From JANPLN01 sp043757265 (lineage in GTDB: Bacteria > Bdellovibrionota > Bdellovibrionia > Bdellovibrionales > JAGQZY01), in assembly GCA_043757265.1 (NCBI GenBank), contig JAYUQP010000005.1, positions 1 through 17,525 on the forward strand: a DNA stretch of 17,525 bases. The letters run 5' to 3'. A program made the position numbers and the translations under genes. The notes beneath the pieces were generated by a model. The model had not been told where the DNA came from, made no database searches, and saw nothing but the letters and a program-made list of their open reading frames with translations. Of this stretch, positions 1-7,495 are shown piece by piece. Every line of letters begins with the position of its first letter. Positions within the stretch are counted from its first letter, which is position 1.

Positions 1-944
1 ACTTTGCGTTCGAAGAAGTTTGTGAGTTCTTGAACGTCCTGTAATTCTAAAAACGAAAATGGATTTTTCGAATTGAACTTCGCAGGAATGTGCAGAGCCT
101 CTAAACGTTGATCTGCAATGTACTGAAGGTACTGGCGCATGTCTTTTTTAGACATTCCAGCAATCCCTAAATCCAAAACATCATCGGCAAAGGCCATTTC
201 ACAATCGACAGCTTCGGTGATCATCTGAACAATCATATCGTTCATTTGTGGGGTGAAGATTGTTGGATCTTCCTGACGTGCAATTTCGATCACTTCAAAC
301 GCAAAGTTCATGTGGGCGCTTTCATCGCGGAATACCCAGTTTGTACCCGAAGCTAAACCATCAAGGAGTCCTTTAGACCGCAAAAAGTAAACGTAGGCAA
401 ACGCGCCGAAGAAAAACAATCCTTCGATGCATGTAGCAAAGCACGTAAGGTTCATTAAGAATTTTCGGCGATCTTCTACAGATTCGATGCGATCCATTTT
501 TTCGATCGAGCCCATCCACTTGAAGCAAAACTGGGCTTTCCGCTGAATCGACGGAATGTTATCGATGGCCGAAAAGGCTTTTACGCGCTCGTTGACATCA
601 GGGATGTAGGTGTCGAGCAGGGTGAGGTAAAACTGCACGTGCAGCGCTTCTTCATAAAGTTGTCGCGATAAATATAAACGCGCTTCGGGGCTGTTGATGT
701 GTTTGTACAGATTGAGCACAAGGTTGTTCCCAACGATGGAATCGCCGGTGGCAAAAAATGCGACAAGGCGGTTGATCATGTGCTGTTCTGCGGGCGTCAT
801 TTTCGATCGAAGATCGTTGATGTCGCGCGAGAAATCCACTTCCTCAACGGTCCATGTATTTTTGATAGCGTTTTTGTACATCTCGTAAAAGATCGGATAC
901 TTCATCGGGCGAAGGGTAAGGTTAAAACCAGGATCTAGTATCAT
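1..944 (-). CDS. nrdB: Ribonucleoside-diphosphate reductase class Ia, beta subunit (NrdB), 3' part beyond window
   Basis: Small (R2) subunit that houses the di-iron/tyrosyl radical needed by NrdA to reduce ribonucleotides to deoxyribonucleotides in the cytoplasm. 314 codons are visible and the frame is still open at base 1, so the C-terminal end (which docks into NrdA) is outside the window. The metal ligands are all in place by family comparison: D68, E99 and H102 (ExxH), E174 (CIEG), E208 and H211 (RDESAH). Y106, four residues after H102, is the expected radical tyrosine, so this is a tyrosyl-radical R2 and not a radical-lacking variant. The sequence is closer to the eukaryote-like R2 pattern (the Y-x-x-L-L-D-T-Y-I stretch) than to E. 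coli NrdB. Start is ATG at 944-942, preceded by a strong AGAAGGAG site with 7-base spacing. It is the second gene after nrdA, separated from it by 214 bases full of hairpins. Confidence 0.97.
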   Translation of the reverse strand, partial: MILDPGFNLTLRPMKYPIFYEMYKNAIKNTWTVEEVDFSRDINDLRSKMTPAEQHMINRLVAFFATGDSIVGNNLVLNLYKHINSPEARLYLSRQLYEEALHVQFYLTLLDTYIPDVNERVKAFSAIDNIPSIQRKAQFCFKWMGSIEKMDRIESVEDRRKFLMNLTCFATCIEGLFFFGAFAYVYFLRSKGLLDGLASGTNWVFRDESAHMNFAFEVIEIARQEDPTIFTPQMNDMIVQMITEAVDCEMAFADDVLDLGIAGMSKKDMRQYLQYIADQRLEALHIPAKFNSKNPFSFLELQDVQELTNFFERK

Positions 945-960
945 AAAAGAGCTCCTTCTA

Positions 961-1155
961 AAAACTGCGCACCATAGCGCAGTTTTAAATTACTAACCGG
1001 ACACCATAGCCCGGTTCAACTACTGAACACGCATTGGCCATATCGGCGCCGCGCAGTTCATTCAACTAACCGCGCCTCTAAGACGCGGGTTTAACAAAAG
1101 TTCGCGCATCAACCGCGCGGGCTCAGGAACAAACCGCGCGCCGGCCGCGCGGTTT
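961..1155. repeat. Array of about six terminator-shaped hairpins between nrdA and nrdB
   Basis: Successive dyads fill the intergenic space. H1: 961-970 pairs with 977-986 (10 bp perfect, loop ACCATA). H2: 995-1000 with 1011-1016. H3: 1025-1032 with 1051-1059 (imperfect). H4: 1068-1074 with 1084-1091 (one bulge). H5: 1103-1107 with 1115-1119 (weaker). H6: 1131-1140 with 1146-1155 (10 bp perfect, loop CCGGC). Several stems have A-rich outer left arms and T-rich outer right arms, so they look like intrinsic terminators in both directions. Loops of H1, H2 and H3 share CCATA. The spacers at 987-996, 1017-1026 and 1156-1165 follow the pattern (A/C)AA(C/T)TACT(A/G)A; 1063-1071 is a partial copy. H1 sits just upstream of the nrdB ribosome binding site. 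Role is inferred only: transcript attenuation, mRNA 3'-end protection, or a REP-like repeat. Confidence 0.85.
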
Positions 1156-1158
1156 CAA

Positions 1159-3552
1159 TTACTGACAAGCCTCGCAAGATTCAGGTGTATCGATCGAACA
1201 TGCAATGACTTCTTCAGCTGAATAATCGTTTCTCGGCTTTGTATTTTTTATTGTCGTTTTTGAAATACGAGTGGCGGGGCGGGAACGCAAATAGTACGTT
1301 GTTTTCACGCCTTTTTCCCACGCATACATATACATCGACGACAATTTTCCAATCGTAGCGTTTTCTAAAAATAAATTGAGCGACTGGCTCTGATCAATAA
1401 ACGCTCCGCGCTCGGCCGCCATATCAATCAAACCCTTCATCGGTAATTCCCAAACAGTGCGATAGATAGCCTTGAGGTTTTCAGGAACTTCTGGAATTTC
1501 CAAAATAGAACCTTCGGCCTCTTTAATTTTGTTTCGCACTTCTTCGGTCCACAGCCCGACTTTTTTAAGATCGCGCACAAGATACTTATTGATCTGTAAA
1601 AACTCCCCAGAAAGAGTTTCACGCTTAAACAGATTTGAAACCTGCGGCTCAATCGCCTCGTAGCAGCCAGCAATACTTGCAATGGTGGCTGTTGGCGCGA
1701 TGGCGATTACCAATGAATTTCGCAGACCAAACTTTTTGATTCGCTCTTTAAGTAAAACCCAGCGCTCTTGATTTGCAGGCTCCACTTTCCAAAGATCGAA
1801 CTGCAAAAGACCTTGGGCTGCACGCGTGTCGGCAAAGTTTGAATGCGGACCGTATTTTTCGGCAAGCTCGCACGACATGTCGATAGCCGCAAAGTAGATT
1901 TCCTCTTGGATGCGTCGGGAAATCACCCGGGCATCTTCGCTATCAAAAGCCAAACCGAGCTTGAAGAAAACATCTTGCAAGCCCATGGCACCCATTCCGA
2001 TGGGACGCCATTTGTTGTTAGAATCTAAGGCCTGGTTGATTGGATAAAAATTAATATCGATCACGCGATCTAGAAACTTAACTGCAGTTTTTACCGTGCG
2101 ACGGATTTTATGGTAATCCACGCCATCTTCAGTCACATGTTGGCCGAGGTTTATGGAACCTAAGTTACAAACCGCAGTTTCCGCATTGTTCGTCACTTCG
2201 AGAATCTCTGTGCAGAGATTTGAGAGGTGAATCACGTTTTCTTTTTTAGCGGTTTGGTTGCTTTTTATATTTGAAGCATCCTTAAACGTCATCCAACCAT
2301 TGCCGGTTTCGGCGAGAGTCTTCATCATCTTGCTGTAGAGGTCGCGAGCTTTCACCTGACGTGAAAACTTTCCTTCGCTTTCGGCCTGGATGTAAGCGCG
2401 TTCAAACTCAGCGCCGTAGAGATCTGGAAACTCTGGAACAACTTTAGGATCAAACAACGACCACACGTCGTCGGTTTTTACACGCTTCATAAAAATATCT
2501 GGAACCCAGTTTGCGAGGTTCAAGTTATGGGTGCGTGTGCTTTCGTCGCCGGTGTTATCGCGAAGCTCGAGGAAGTCTTCGAGATCCGCATGCCAAGTTT
2601 CAAGATATACACAGCAAGCGCCTTTGCGTTTGCCACCTTGGTTTACGGCTGCAACAGACGAGTCCAATGTTTTTAACCAAGGAACAACGCCGTTTGAGTG
2701 GCCATTTGTCCCTTTGATTAGCGATCCACGAGCGCGCACGCGGTGAAACGCAACGCCAATGCCGCCTGCAAATTTCGAAAGCAAAGCGATGTCTTTGTAT
2801 TTGTCGTAAATAGAATTTAAATCATCTTTTGGAGAATCTAAAAGGTAGCACGATGACATTTGAGGATGAAGCGTTCCCGAGTTAAAAAGGGTCGGTGTGC
2901 TTGGTAAATAGTCCAAAGTGCAAACAAGTTTATAAAGCTCGATGGCTTCTTCGCCATTATGAGCAAGTCCACAGGCCACACGCATAAAGAAGTATTGGGG
3001 AGTTTCGATGACATCGCGCTTTTGTGGGTCTTTTAACAAATAACGATCGTACACTGTGCGAAGACCAAAATATTCGAAGGCATTATTTTTGTGGGGCTGG
3101 ATGGCGTTTTCCAACAGCTCGCGGTTTTCTTCGACAAAAACTTTTGTTTTTTCGGAAATCAAACCAGCTTTGAAACCATGTGCCACGCTCTCGTAAAAAG
3201 ATGTAATCCCAAGATTTTGAACTTCTTCGTCGATGTACAAACTTAATAAGCGGGCAGCAAGGCGCGAGTACTGAGGCTCTTCGCCGATGAGCATTGCAGC
3301 TGTCTGGATTGAAAGATTATCGAGTTCCTTGGTTGAGGCACCGTCGTAAAGTCCGCTAATAGATTTAATAGCAACGCGATAAGGATCAACAAAGCGAAGG
3401 TCTTCTGAGTTTTGTGTCACGCGACGAACGATTTTTGTTACGTCGACGGGTTGTAGGGTACCGTCGCGTTTTTTTACGCGCATTAATACGGGTTCCTGTG
3501 TTTCGTTCTGCGAATTCTCTGTCATTTCCATTGTTGTTTCTACTGTCTCCAT
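1159..3552 (-). CDS. nrdA: Ribonucleoside-diphosphate reductase class Ia, alpha subunit (NrdA)
   Basis: Catalytic large (R1) subunit; with NrdB it makes dNTP precursors. 797 aa, close to the human-type R1 length (792) and longer than E. coli (761). An ATP-cone regulatory domain spans about residues 24-112. Catalytic features are present: C235 (SSCYL) and C462 (VCNLGSINL) as the redox pair, N445-C447-E449 in NLCTEI (thiyl radical cysteine and its partners), the PTATIASIAGCYE loop at 620-632, and the Y753-Y754 radical-relay pair in TYYLR. The tail ends in C-E-A-C-Q (C793, C796), the CxxC that receives electrons from thioredoxin or glutaredoxin. ATG at 3552 is chosen because GGGGGAGGG precedes it by about 6 bases. 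First gene of an nrdA-nrdB pair; an overall allosteric activity switch is expected from the ATP cone. Its stop codon lies within a repeated linker of the downstream hairpin array. Confidence 0.98.
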   Translation of the reverse strand: METVETTMEMTENSQNETQEPVLMRVKKRDGTLQPVDVTKIVRRVTQNSEDLRFVDPYRVAIKSISGLYDGASTKELDNLSIQTAAMLIGEEPQYSRLAARLLSLYIDEEVQNLGITSFYESVAHGFKAGLISEKTKVFVEENRELLENAIQPHKNNAFEYFGLRTVYDRYLLKDPQKRDVIETPQYFFMRVACGLAHNGEEAIELYKLVCTLDYLPSTPTLFNSGTLHPQMSSCYLLDSPKDDLNSIYDKYKDIALLSKFAGGIGVAFHRVRARGSLIKGTNGHSNGVVPWLKTLDSSVAAVNQGGKRKGACCVYLETWHADLEDFLELRDNTGDESTRTHNLNLANWVPDIFMKRVKTDDVWSLFDPKVVPEFPDLYGAEFERAYIQAESEGKFSRQVKARDLYSKMMKTLAETGNGWMTFKDASNIKSNQTAKKENVIHLSNLCTEILEVTNNAETAVCNLGSINLGQHVTEDGVDYHKIRRTVKTAVKFLDRVIDINFYPINQALDSNNKWRPIGMGAMGLQDVFFKLGLAFDSEDARVISRRIQEEIYFAAIDMSCELAEKYGPHSNFADTRAAQGLLQFDLWKVEPANQERWVLLKERIKKFGLRNSLVIAIAPTATIASIAGCYEAIEPQVSNLFKRETLSGEFLQINKYLVRDLKKVGLWTEEVRNKIKEAEGSILEIPEVPENLKAIYRTVWELPMKGLIDMAAERGAFIDQSQSLNLFLENATIGKLSSMYMYAWEKGVKTTYYLRSRPATRISKTTIKNTKPRNDYSAEEVIACSIDTPESCEACQ

Positions 3553-3583
3553 GTTGTGCCCTCCCCCATGGCGTCTTTGTTAG

Positions 3584-3601
3584 TGACACGTTTGTGTGTC
3601 A
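3584..3601. promoter_or_regulatory. Perfect dyad TGACAC-N6-GTGTCA upstream of nrdA
   Basis: TGACAC at 3584-3589 and GTGTCA at 3596-3601 form a perfect inverted repeat with a six-base spacer, about 32 bases upstream of the nrdA start codon. Size and symmetry suit a dimeric repressor operator or a leader hairpin. It does not match the NrdR box pattern. Function is inferred from position only. Confidence 0.4.
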
Positions 3602-3624
3602 TTTCGAGTAAGCAATTCCCTAAC

Positions 3625-3655
3625 TTGAGAAAAGTTCCCCTAAAACTATTCTCAA
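3625..3655. promoter_or_regulatory. 12-base inverted repeat upstream of nrdA
   Basis: TTGAGAAAAGTT at 3625-3636 is matched by the reverse complement of 3644-3655 at 11 of 12 positions, with a seven-base spacer. It lies 70-100 bases upstream of nrdA, the usual place for an operator or activator site. The same TTGAGA/TCTCAA words recur in the leader of the gene at 5750. Candidate regulator binding site; the regulator is unknown. Confidence 0.45.
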
Positions 3656-3717
3656 AAGCGTAGCAGGCCGCAAAGCCATCAAAGCTTTTATTTAAATTGG
3701 AATTTTACGATTACCCA

Positions 3718-3753
3718 GGAGCAGCTTTCTTTTTGTTGTTAAAGAAACGCTCC
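3718..3753. other. Hairpin in the nrdA upstream region
   Basis: GGAGC (3718-3722) plus TTTCTTT (3726-3732) pair with AAAGAAA (3741-3747) plus GCTCC (3749-3753), giving 12 bp with a small 3x1 internal loop and an eight-base loop. Only AT-rich sequence follows, so it is a poor intrinsic terminator on either strand. It could be a leader structure or a binding site. Confidence 0.4.
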
Positions 3754-4073
3754 TTATTTAAAAACGGTAATTGTGTGCACAGTGAGAGTCAAACCTGATT
3801 TCGACGCACCAAAGTGTTTTTTTTTAGGCAGTAGCGACATGAAACTGTCGGGCAGCGTTAGTTCGTTGATATTTCTCGTGAATAGCGGTTTGTTGAGCGC
3901 TCGGGCACGTCAAACTTTTTTGCTTAACGTTGTTTGTTTACAAAATAATTTTGCATTCGATTTGGGCAACAGGACTTTAGTACAGCTTAAAAACACTACA
4001 CCCACCGGTCCTGAATTCAAAAACACCCATATATAGTGTTACAGAGCATCGGGCAAAATTCCGATAATACCGT

Positions 4074-5567
4074 ATGAGATTTCTCGAAGCGCTCAATCGG
4101 ATGCTAGTTGGAATGTTGCTGTCGCTTGTAATTTTGCAGGCTGGCCTCTTATTTTTTATGAAAAATATGGAAGATCAGGCGCAATACAGGTTAGTGCAAA
4201 ACACGTCGAGCGTTGATGCAAAGTGCACGGAGAATTTTTTTTCCGAAGATAAATATTGGGATGTATCCGCTAATTCTGTTTCGCAATCCAACTGCGATGG
4301 AAGCGACTGTTCGTTTTCACATATGACTTGGAAACGTGTAGACCAAGCCAAGGAATTAAATCTGATTGCCGTGCAAAATGCACCGCCATTCCGTTTAGCG
4401 CAGATGAACGAGGGTGGAGTGATTCGCGTTCGCGTGAAGGCTTCGCCAAAACCGCAGGTGATTGCGCTTGTGAGCCGGCAGCGCATGGAGTGGAACTTTC
4501 AGGTGGAAAAGGGTGCAAACATCGATCGAGTGATTGTTGCAACTCCGCAAGTCGTATGGCTTCAGGGCCTTCCACCAAAAACCGCCATCGAATATTTACC
4601 CAAAGAAAAAATGTGCAGTTACCCTTACACGTGGGAAGAAGCATTTAATCCCGACAACGAGTTTCGCATTCTCACTTCTGTGCTTAAAAAAATTACGGGC
4701 CTCGAACTTTCAGGATTTCAAGGCGCGGTGGTGGGCAAAGAATTCCGCCTGCCGATTTCTGATCGCACGATGGGAAGCCAGCGTGGATTGGCAAGCGTGG
4801 AGGCCGCTGAATCTTTAGAAACAGCGTCAAAACCTTCAGGGGCTCCGCAAGAAAATTCAGAAAAAAAGCTGGAAGAGAGCAAGGTCGTCGAAAAAAATCA
4901 AATTGAACGAGCTGCCGAAATAACTACGGGAAAGATAATTCAAAATGCAGCCCAGCCGCGAGTGCCGGCATCGCCAGTTATATGGCAGCGCCTTGAGGGC
5001 AGCATCCAACCACAAAAAGTTACCTTTAATACCGAAGAAATCTTGTTGCCTACAAAAACTCAGCAAGTGCTCGTGGTAGACACGCATCTTTTTATTTTAA
5101 AAAGTTATTTGCTTTGGCATTGGGATGCAGTGAAAAAAGAATTTACTCGCATGTATTTACCAAAAACCATGCCCTATGCACAGTACATGAAGACGGCAGC
5201 CGTAAGTCCGATGCAAAAAGCATTGTACGTTTACAATGATGAGCGCGGCGGTGAGATGTATCGCTACGACGTGACGAATAATGAATGGTCTGCACTTCAT
5301 GCCGGCTACGCTTTTAACTTGGAGGCTCTGTACTTTGACGACGAGATGCACGCTTTGCGCGGAGTTTCCTCCCGCGGCTTGCACATGACTCAGTTTTTAA
5401 AAATGGACCATAAAGGGAAAGTGCTTCAGGCACTTCCTATCAAAAGTAAAATTTCCTTTGATAAAAAACACTGGAAGTGGGAACTGCACAAACAGCACGA
5501 TGCCTACGCCATGCGTTTTTATCAGACCGTTAAACCTGATGGGCAAGATATTCTGCTTGAACTTTGA
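4074..5567 (+). CDS. Membrane-anchored periplasmic protein of unknown function
   Basis: 497 aa, no named family recognised. A single hydrophobic segment at residues 11-29 follows a short Arg-containing N-terminus, so it is probably an N-anchored protein facing the periplasm. Residues about 115-225 look like one module: a beta-rich stretch with R-M-E-W-N-F and A-N-I-D-R-V-I-V, then L-K-K-I-T-G-L-E-L-S-G-F-Q-G. From memory the pattern 'W-x-hydrophobic ... ANI-x-x-V-I ... TG-x-x-(L/V)-x-x-F-x-G' recurs in bacterial proteins of unknown function, but I cannot check this. Residues 235-300 are a charged, low-complexity linker. Residues 315-497 have repeated W/Y-rich strands (LLWHWD, LYVYND, MYRYDVTNNEWSAL) that suggest a beta-propeller or kelch-like fold. 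No clear ribosome binding site precedes ATG 4074; the hydrophobic segment directly after it supports the start. Confidence 0.75.
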   Translation: MRFLEALNRMLVGMLLSLVILQAGLLFFMKNMEDQAQYRLVQNTSSVDAKCTENFFSEDKYWDVSANSVSQSNCDGSDCSFSHMTWKRVDQAKELNLIAVQNAPPFRLAQMNEGGVIRVRVKASPKPQVIALVSRQRMEWNFQVEKGANIDRVIVATPQVVWLQGLPPKTAIEYLPKEKMCSYPYTWEEAFNPDNEFRILTSVLKKITGLELSGFQGAVVGKEFRLPISDRTMGSQRGLASVEAAESLETASKPSGAPQENSEKKLEESKVVEKNQIERAAEITTGKIIQNAAQPRVPASPVIWQRLEGSIQPQKVTFNTEEILLPTKTQQVLVVDTHLFILKSYLLWHWDAVKKEFTRMYLPKTMPYAQYMKTAAVSPMQKALYVYNDERGGEMYRYDVTNNEWSALHAGYAFNLEALYFDDEMHALRGVSSRGLHMTQFLKMDHKGKVLQALPIKSKISFDKKHWKWELHKQHDAYAMRFYQTVKPDGQDILLEL

Positions 5568-5749
5568 ATTCAGCTTGTCAGTGAGTGTTCAATTTTGAGA
5601 CGAAAAGTTGCTTGTAGTGAAGCTGCGGTCTCAAGTTGGATCATGCCAGTATAATCGACTGATTGATTCTCAATCGTCTCAAGTTGGCGGCCAGGACACC
5701 GAAGAGTCATTACGTTTTTGTTAATGACGTATATATCTTTGGGGGTTAA
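5568..5749 (+). promoter_or_regulatory. Leader with repeated GTCTCAAGTTGG words and a dyad before the HEASH gene
   Basis: GTCTCAAGTTGG occurs twice as a perfect 12-base direct repeat (5628-5639 and 5676-5687, 48 bases apart). The inverted word TTGAGAC occurs at 5595-5601. Close to the gene, GTCATTA (5706-5712) and TAATGAC (5722-5728) form a perfect 7-bp dyad with a nine-base spacer. GGGGG at 5741-5745 is the ribosome binding site for ATG 5750. Repeated words spaced by about 48 bases upstream of one operon suggest regulator binding sites, which is inference. Confidence 0.45.
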
Positions 5750-7495
5750 ATGTTCCGCAATCTATTCGATAGAAAATTTTCGCCCATTACGCTTGGCCTT
5801 ATCGTCACCACTTTTACTTTGCAAGTTCTCGCAGACCCCCAGGGTGCTCCAAATAATGGAAGCCTCAACGGCGGGTATAATAATGGTGGCTCGGGCAGCG
5901 GAGGTTCTACGGGTTACGGCGGCGGTACCACGGGCGGAAGCGGGATGTCGAGCGGCAGTTCCACAGGCTACGGTGGTGGATCTTCGGGTGGAACGTCAGG
6001 CACGTCATCCGGCGGCTCTGGGAGCGGCGGATCCGGCGGAAATGGAATGTCGAGTGGCAGTTCCACAGGCTACGGTGGCGGTTCCTCCAGCGGATCCGGA
6101 AGTGGTGGCAATTCGAGCGGAGGATCAGGCGGTCTGAGTTTCGGTTCTAATTATGGCTCCGCCCCTTCGCCTTGCGCGGGCTGCGGTCAAGCAAACTTAG
6201 GTTATGGACCAAATATTGGTTCTGGCAATACTGCAACTGGATCAAACTTAGGATTTAGCATGGGAACCGCGGTGTCTGTCGGTGGAACAAACACGGGAAC
6301 AACAAATGGAAATTCAACCGGCAGCTCTTCCGGTTCAGGAAGCAATGGCGGGTATTCGTTGGGAACGCCTGTCAACTCGTCGTCATCGATACAAACTATG
6401 GTCAACAGTATGCTCATGGGACTCGGTGCAGTTACGGGTACAACGGCAGTGGCACAAAATTTCGCGGCCGGTCTGCAACGAGTTGCCACTGCTATCGGGT
6501 CGACTGTTGCTCGTGTTGCAGAGACTGCAGCTAGAACTATTGCGGTCCACGCCGGCGCCTCCGCAGCAGGGTATCAAGGAATGGTGAGCAGTTCAGTCGG
6601 AGCGGCGAAACCAGGCGATGTGAATTATAAACAAGCTCTTGATGCAGCCTACTACAGGGGTGTAAAAGCCTATTATGATAAGCACGCAATTGTAAGTCGG
6701 ATAGTTCCGACTGGCCCCATGGCAAGAATCTACGGCCCTGTTGCCGTCGCGAATTCGGCCGCGCTACGAGCCGTTGATCAGAAATTTAATGCGGGTCAAA
6801 TCAGTGTTGTTGGTGCAGAACTTGGATACACTCCAGCCCAAATAGCCACCGCCGTCGGGCTAAACACCTACCAAACTTTGACTGACTACCAACGTTACGG
6901 ACTTTTAAATTCCACAGTGGTCACAGGCGATTTAACCGGAACCGGTCTTTTGGATACAGATACGCTCGGTCAATACGATCCTTCCGCAGGAGTCATCGCA
7001 GTGGATACGAACGATCAGGACGCCGCCGGAGTTGCCAGCACCATTCAACACGAGGCGAGCCACGCAGCAGATTTTGCAGTAAAAGAATTGGTCGATCGGG
7101 TGATGGCCTCAACATCATCCAACATTCCACAATCACTTAAAGATTTGGCAGCGTCCATTCAAGAAGAAGTGGAATCCAGGGTTGCGGGAAGTTACTATAC
7201 CGGCGAAATCGCTCAACAGTACCCGGTGGATTATGCGGGATCCATTGCACATGGGACGGATTCCTCGCCACGGGCGCAGCGCGCGCACAATTACGTGGAG
7301 TATGCCATGGAAGTCACTGAAACCATCGCGTACAGTGTTGATCCAGTGCAAAGGCAGCGGTGGGCCGAAATGACTGCGATGGCGTTAGGAATTACTCAGC
7401 AAGAAGCTGCGGGTCTGTTGAATGACCTCGGGTATCAACACCAACAAGATGAAATTGACAATTTTATCGATTCGTCACAAGGGATCAGCCAATGA
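5750..7495 (+). CDS. Secreted glycine-rich protein with HEASH putative zinc metallopeptidase domain
   Basis: 581 aa. Residues 1-28 form a signal peptide (RNLFDRK, hydrophobic core, V-L-A cleavage before D29). Residues about 35-210 are Gly/Ser/Tyr-rich low complexity with a perfect internal repeat, M-S-S-G-S-S-T-G-Y-G-G-G-S-S, at 66-79 and again at 100-113; P-C-A-G-C sits at 141-145. Residues about 285-581 form a folded domain. A segment G-V-I-A-V-D-T precedes I-Q-H-E-A-S-H-A-A-D-F at 432-442: H434-E435-x-x-H438 is the HExxH zinc signature. E517, E521 or E524 in the later helix could be the third ligand, making a gluzincin-like site. Substrate unknown. The gene has a GGGGG ribosome binding site and overlaps the next gene by ATGA, so the two products are probably made together. 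No specific peptidase family recognised. Confidence 0.75.
   Translation: MFRNLFDRKFSPITLGLIVTTFTLQVLADPQGAPNNGSLNGGYNNGGSGSGGSTGYGGGTTGGSGMSSGSSTGYGGGSSGGTSGTSSGGSGSGGSGGNGMSSGSSTGYGGGSSSGSGSGGNSSGGSGGLSFGSNYGSAPSPCAGCGQANLGYGPNIGSGNTATGSNLGFSMGTAVSVGGTNTGTTNGNSTGSSSGSGSNGGYSLGTPVNSSSSIQTMVNSMLMGLGAVTGTTAVAQNFAAGLQRVATAIGSTVARVAETAARTIAVHAGASAAGYQGMVSSSVGAAKPGDVNYKQALDAAYYRGVKAYYDKHAIVSRIVPTGPMARIYGPVAVANSAALRAVDQKFNAGQISVVGAELGYTPAQIATAVGLNTYQTLTDYQRYGLLNSTVVTGDLTGTGLLDTDTLGQYDPSAGVIAVDTNDQDAAGVASTIQHEASHAADFAVKELVDRVMASTSSNIPQSLKDLAASIQEEVESRVAGSYYTGEIAQQYPVDYAGSIAHGTDSSPRAQRAHNYVEYAMEVTETIAYSVDPVQRQRWAEMTAMALGITQQEAAGLLNDLGYQHQQDEIDNFIDSSQGISQ

Larger units (their letters stand above)
3553..4073. 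other. 521-base intergenic region between divergent genes; no convincing gene
   Basis: This separates nrdA (minus) from the membrane protein at 4074 (plus) and must hold both promoters. I see no convincing protein or structured RNA family. A GTG-started frame at 3773-4036 exists but has no ribosome binding site and no recognisable sequence. The stretch holds three dyads listed separately (3584-3601, 3625-3655, 3718-3753), a short perfect stem CGACA/TGTCG around a six-base loop near 3837-3852, and an AT-rich ATATATA segment at 4029-4035. I could not assign a convincing -35/-10 pair to either gene. Confidence 0.6.

Noticed and set aside
961..1155. CRISPR array interpretation of the nrdA-nrdB repeats
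   Set aside because: Repeats are short palindromes with differing stems and no constant repeat-spacer length; no cas gene is present.
3773..4036. 87-codon open frame on the plus strand in the nrdA upstream gap
   Set aside because: GTG start with no ribosome binding site, no recognisable motif, and composition like the surrounding AT-rich non-coding DNA; an internal ATG at 3839 is no better.
4024..4039. ACAC/GTGT flanking ATATATA, resembling an NrdR box
   Set aside because: The ACAC-to-GTGT spacing is one base too long (nine instead of eight), no second box lies about 31 bases away, and it is nearly 500 bases from nrdA.
4175..4648. Overlapping antisense and alternative frames inside the 4074-5567 gene
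   Set aside because: They have no motifs or start signals and are explained as by-products of the main gene.
5718..6137. 139-codon frame overlapping the start of the Gly-rich gene
   Set aside because: Shadow of the GC-rich Gly/Ser repeat coding sequence; the other frame has the ribosome binding site, signal peptide and long domain.
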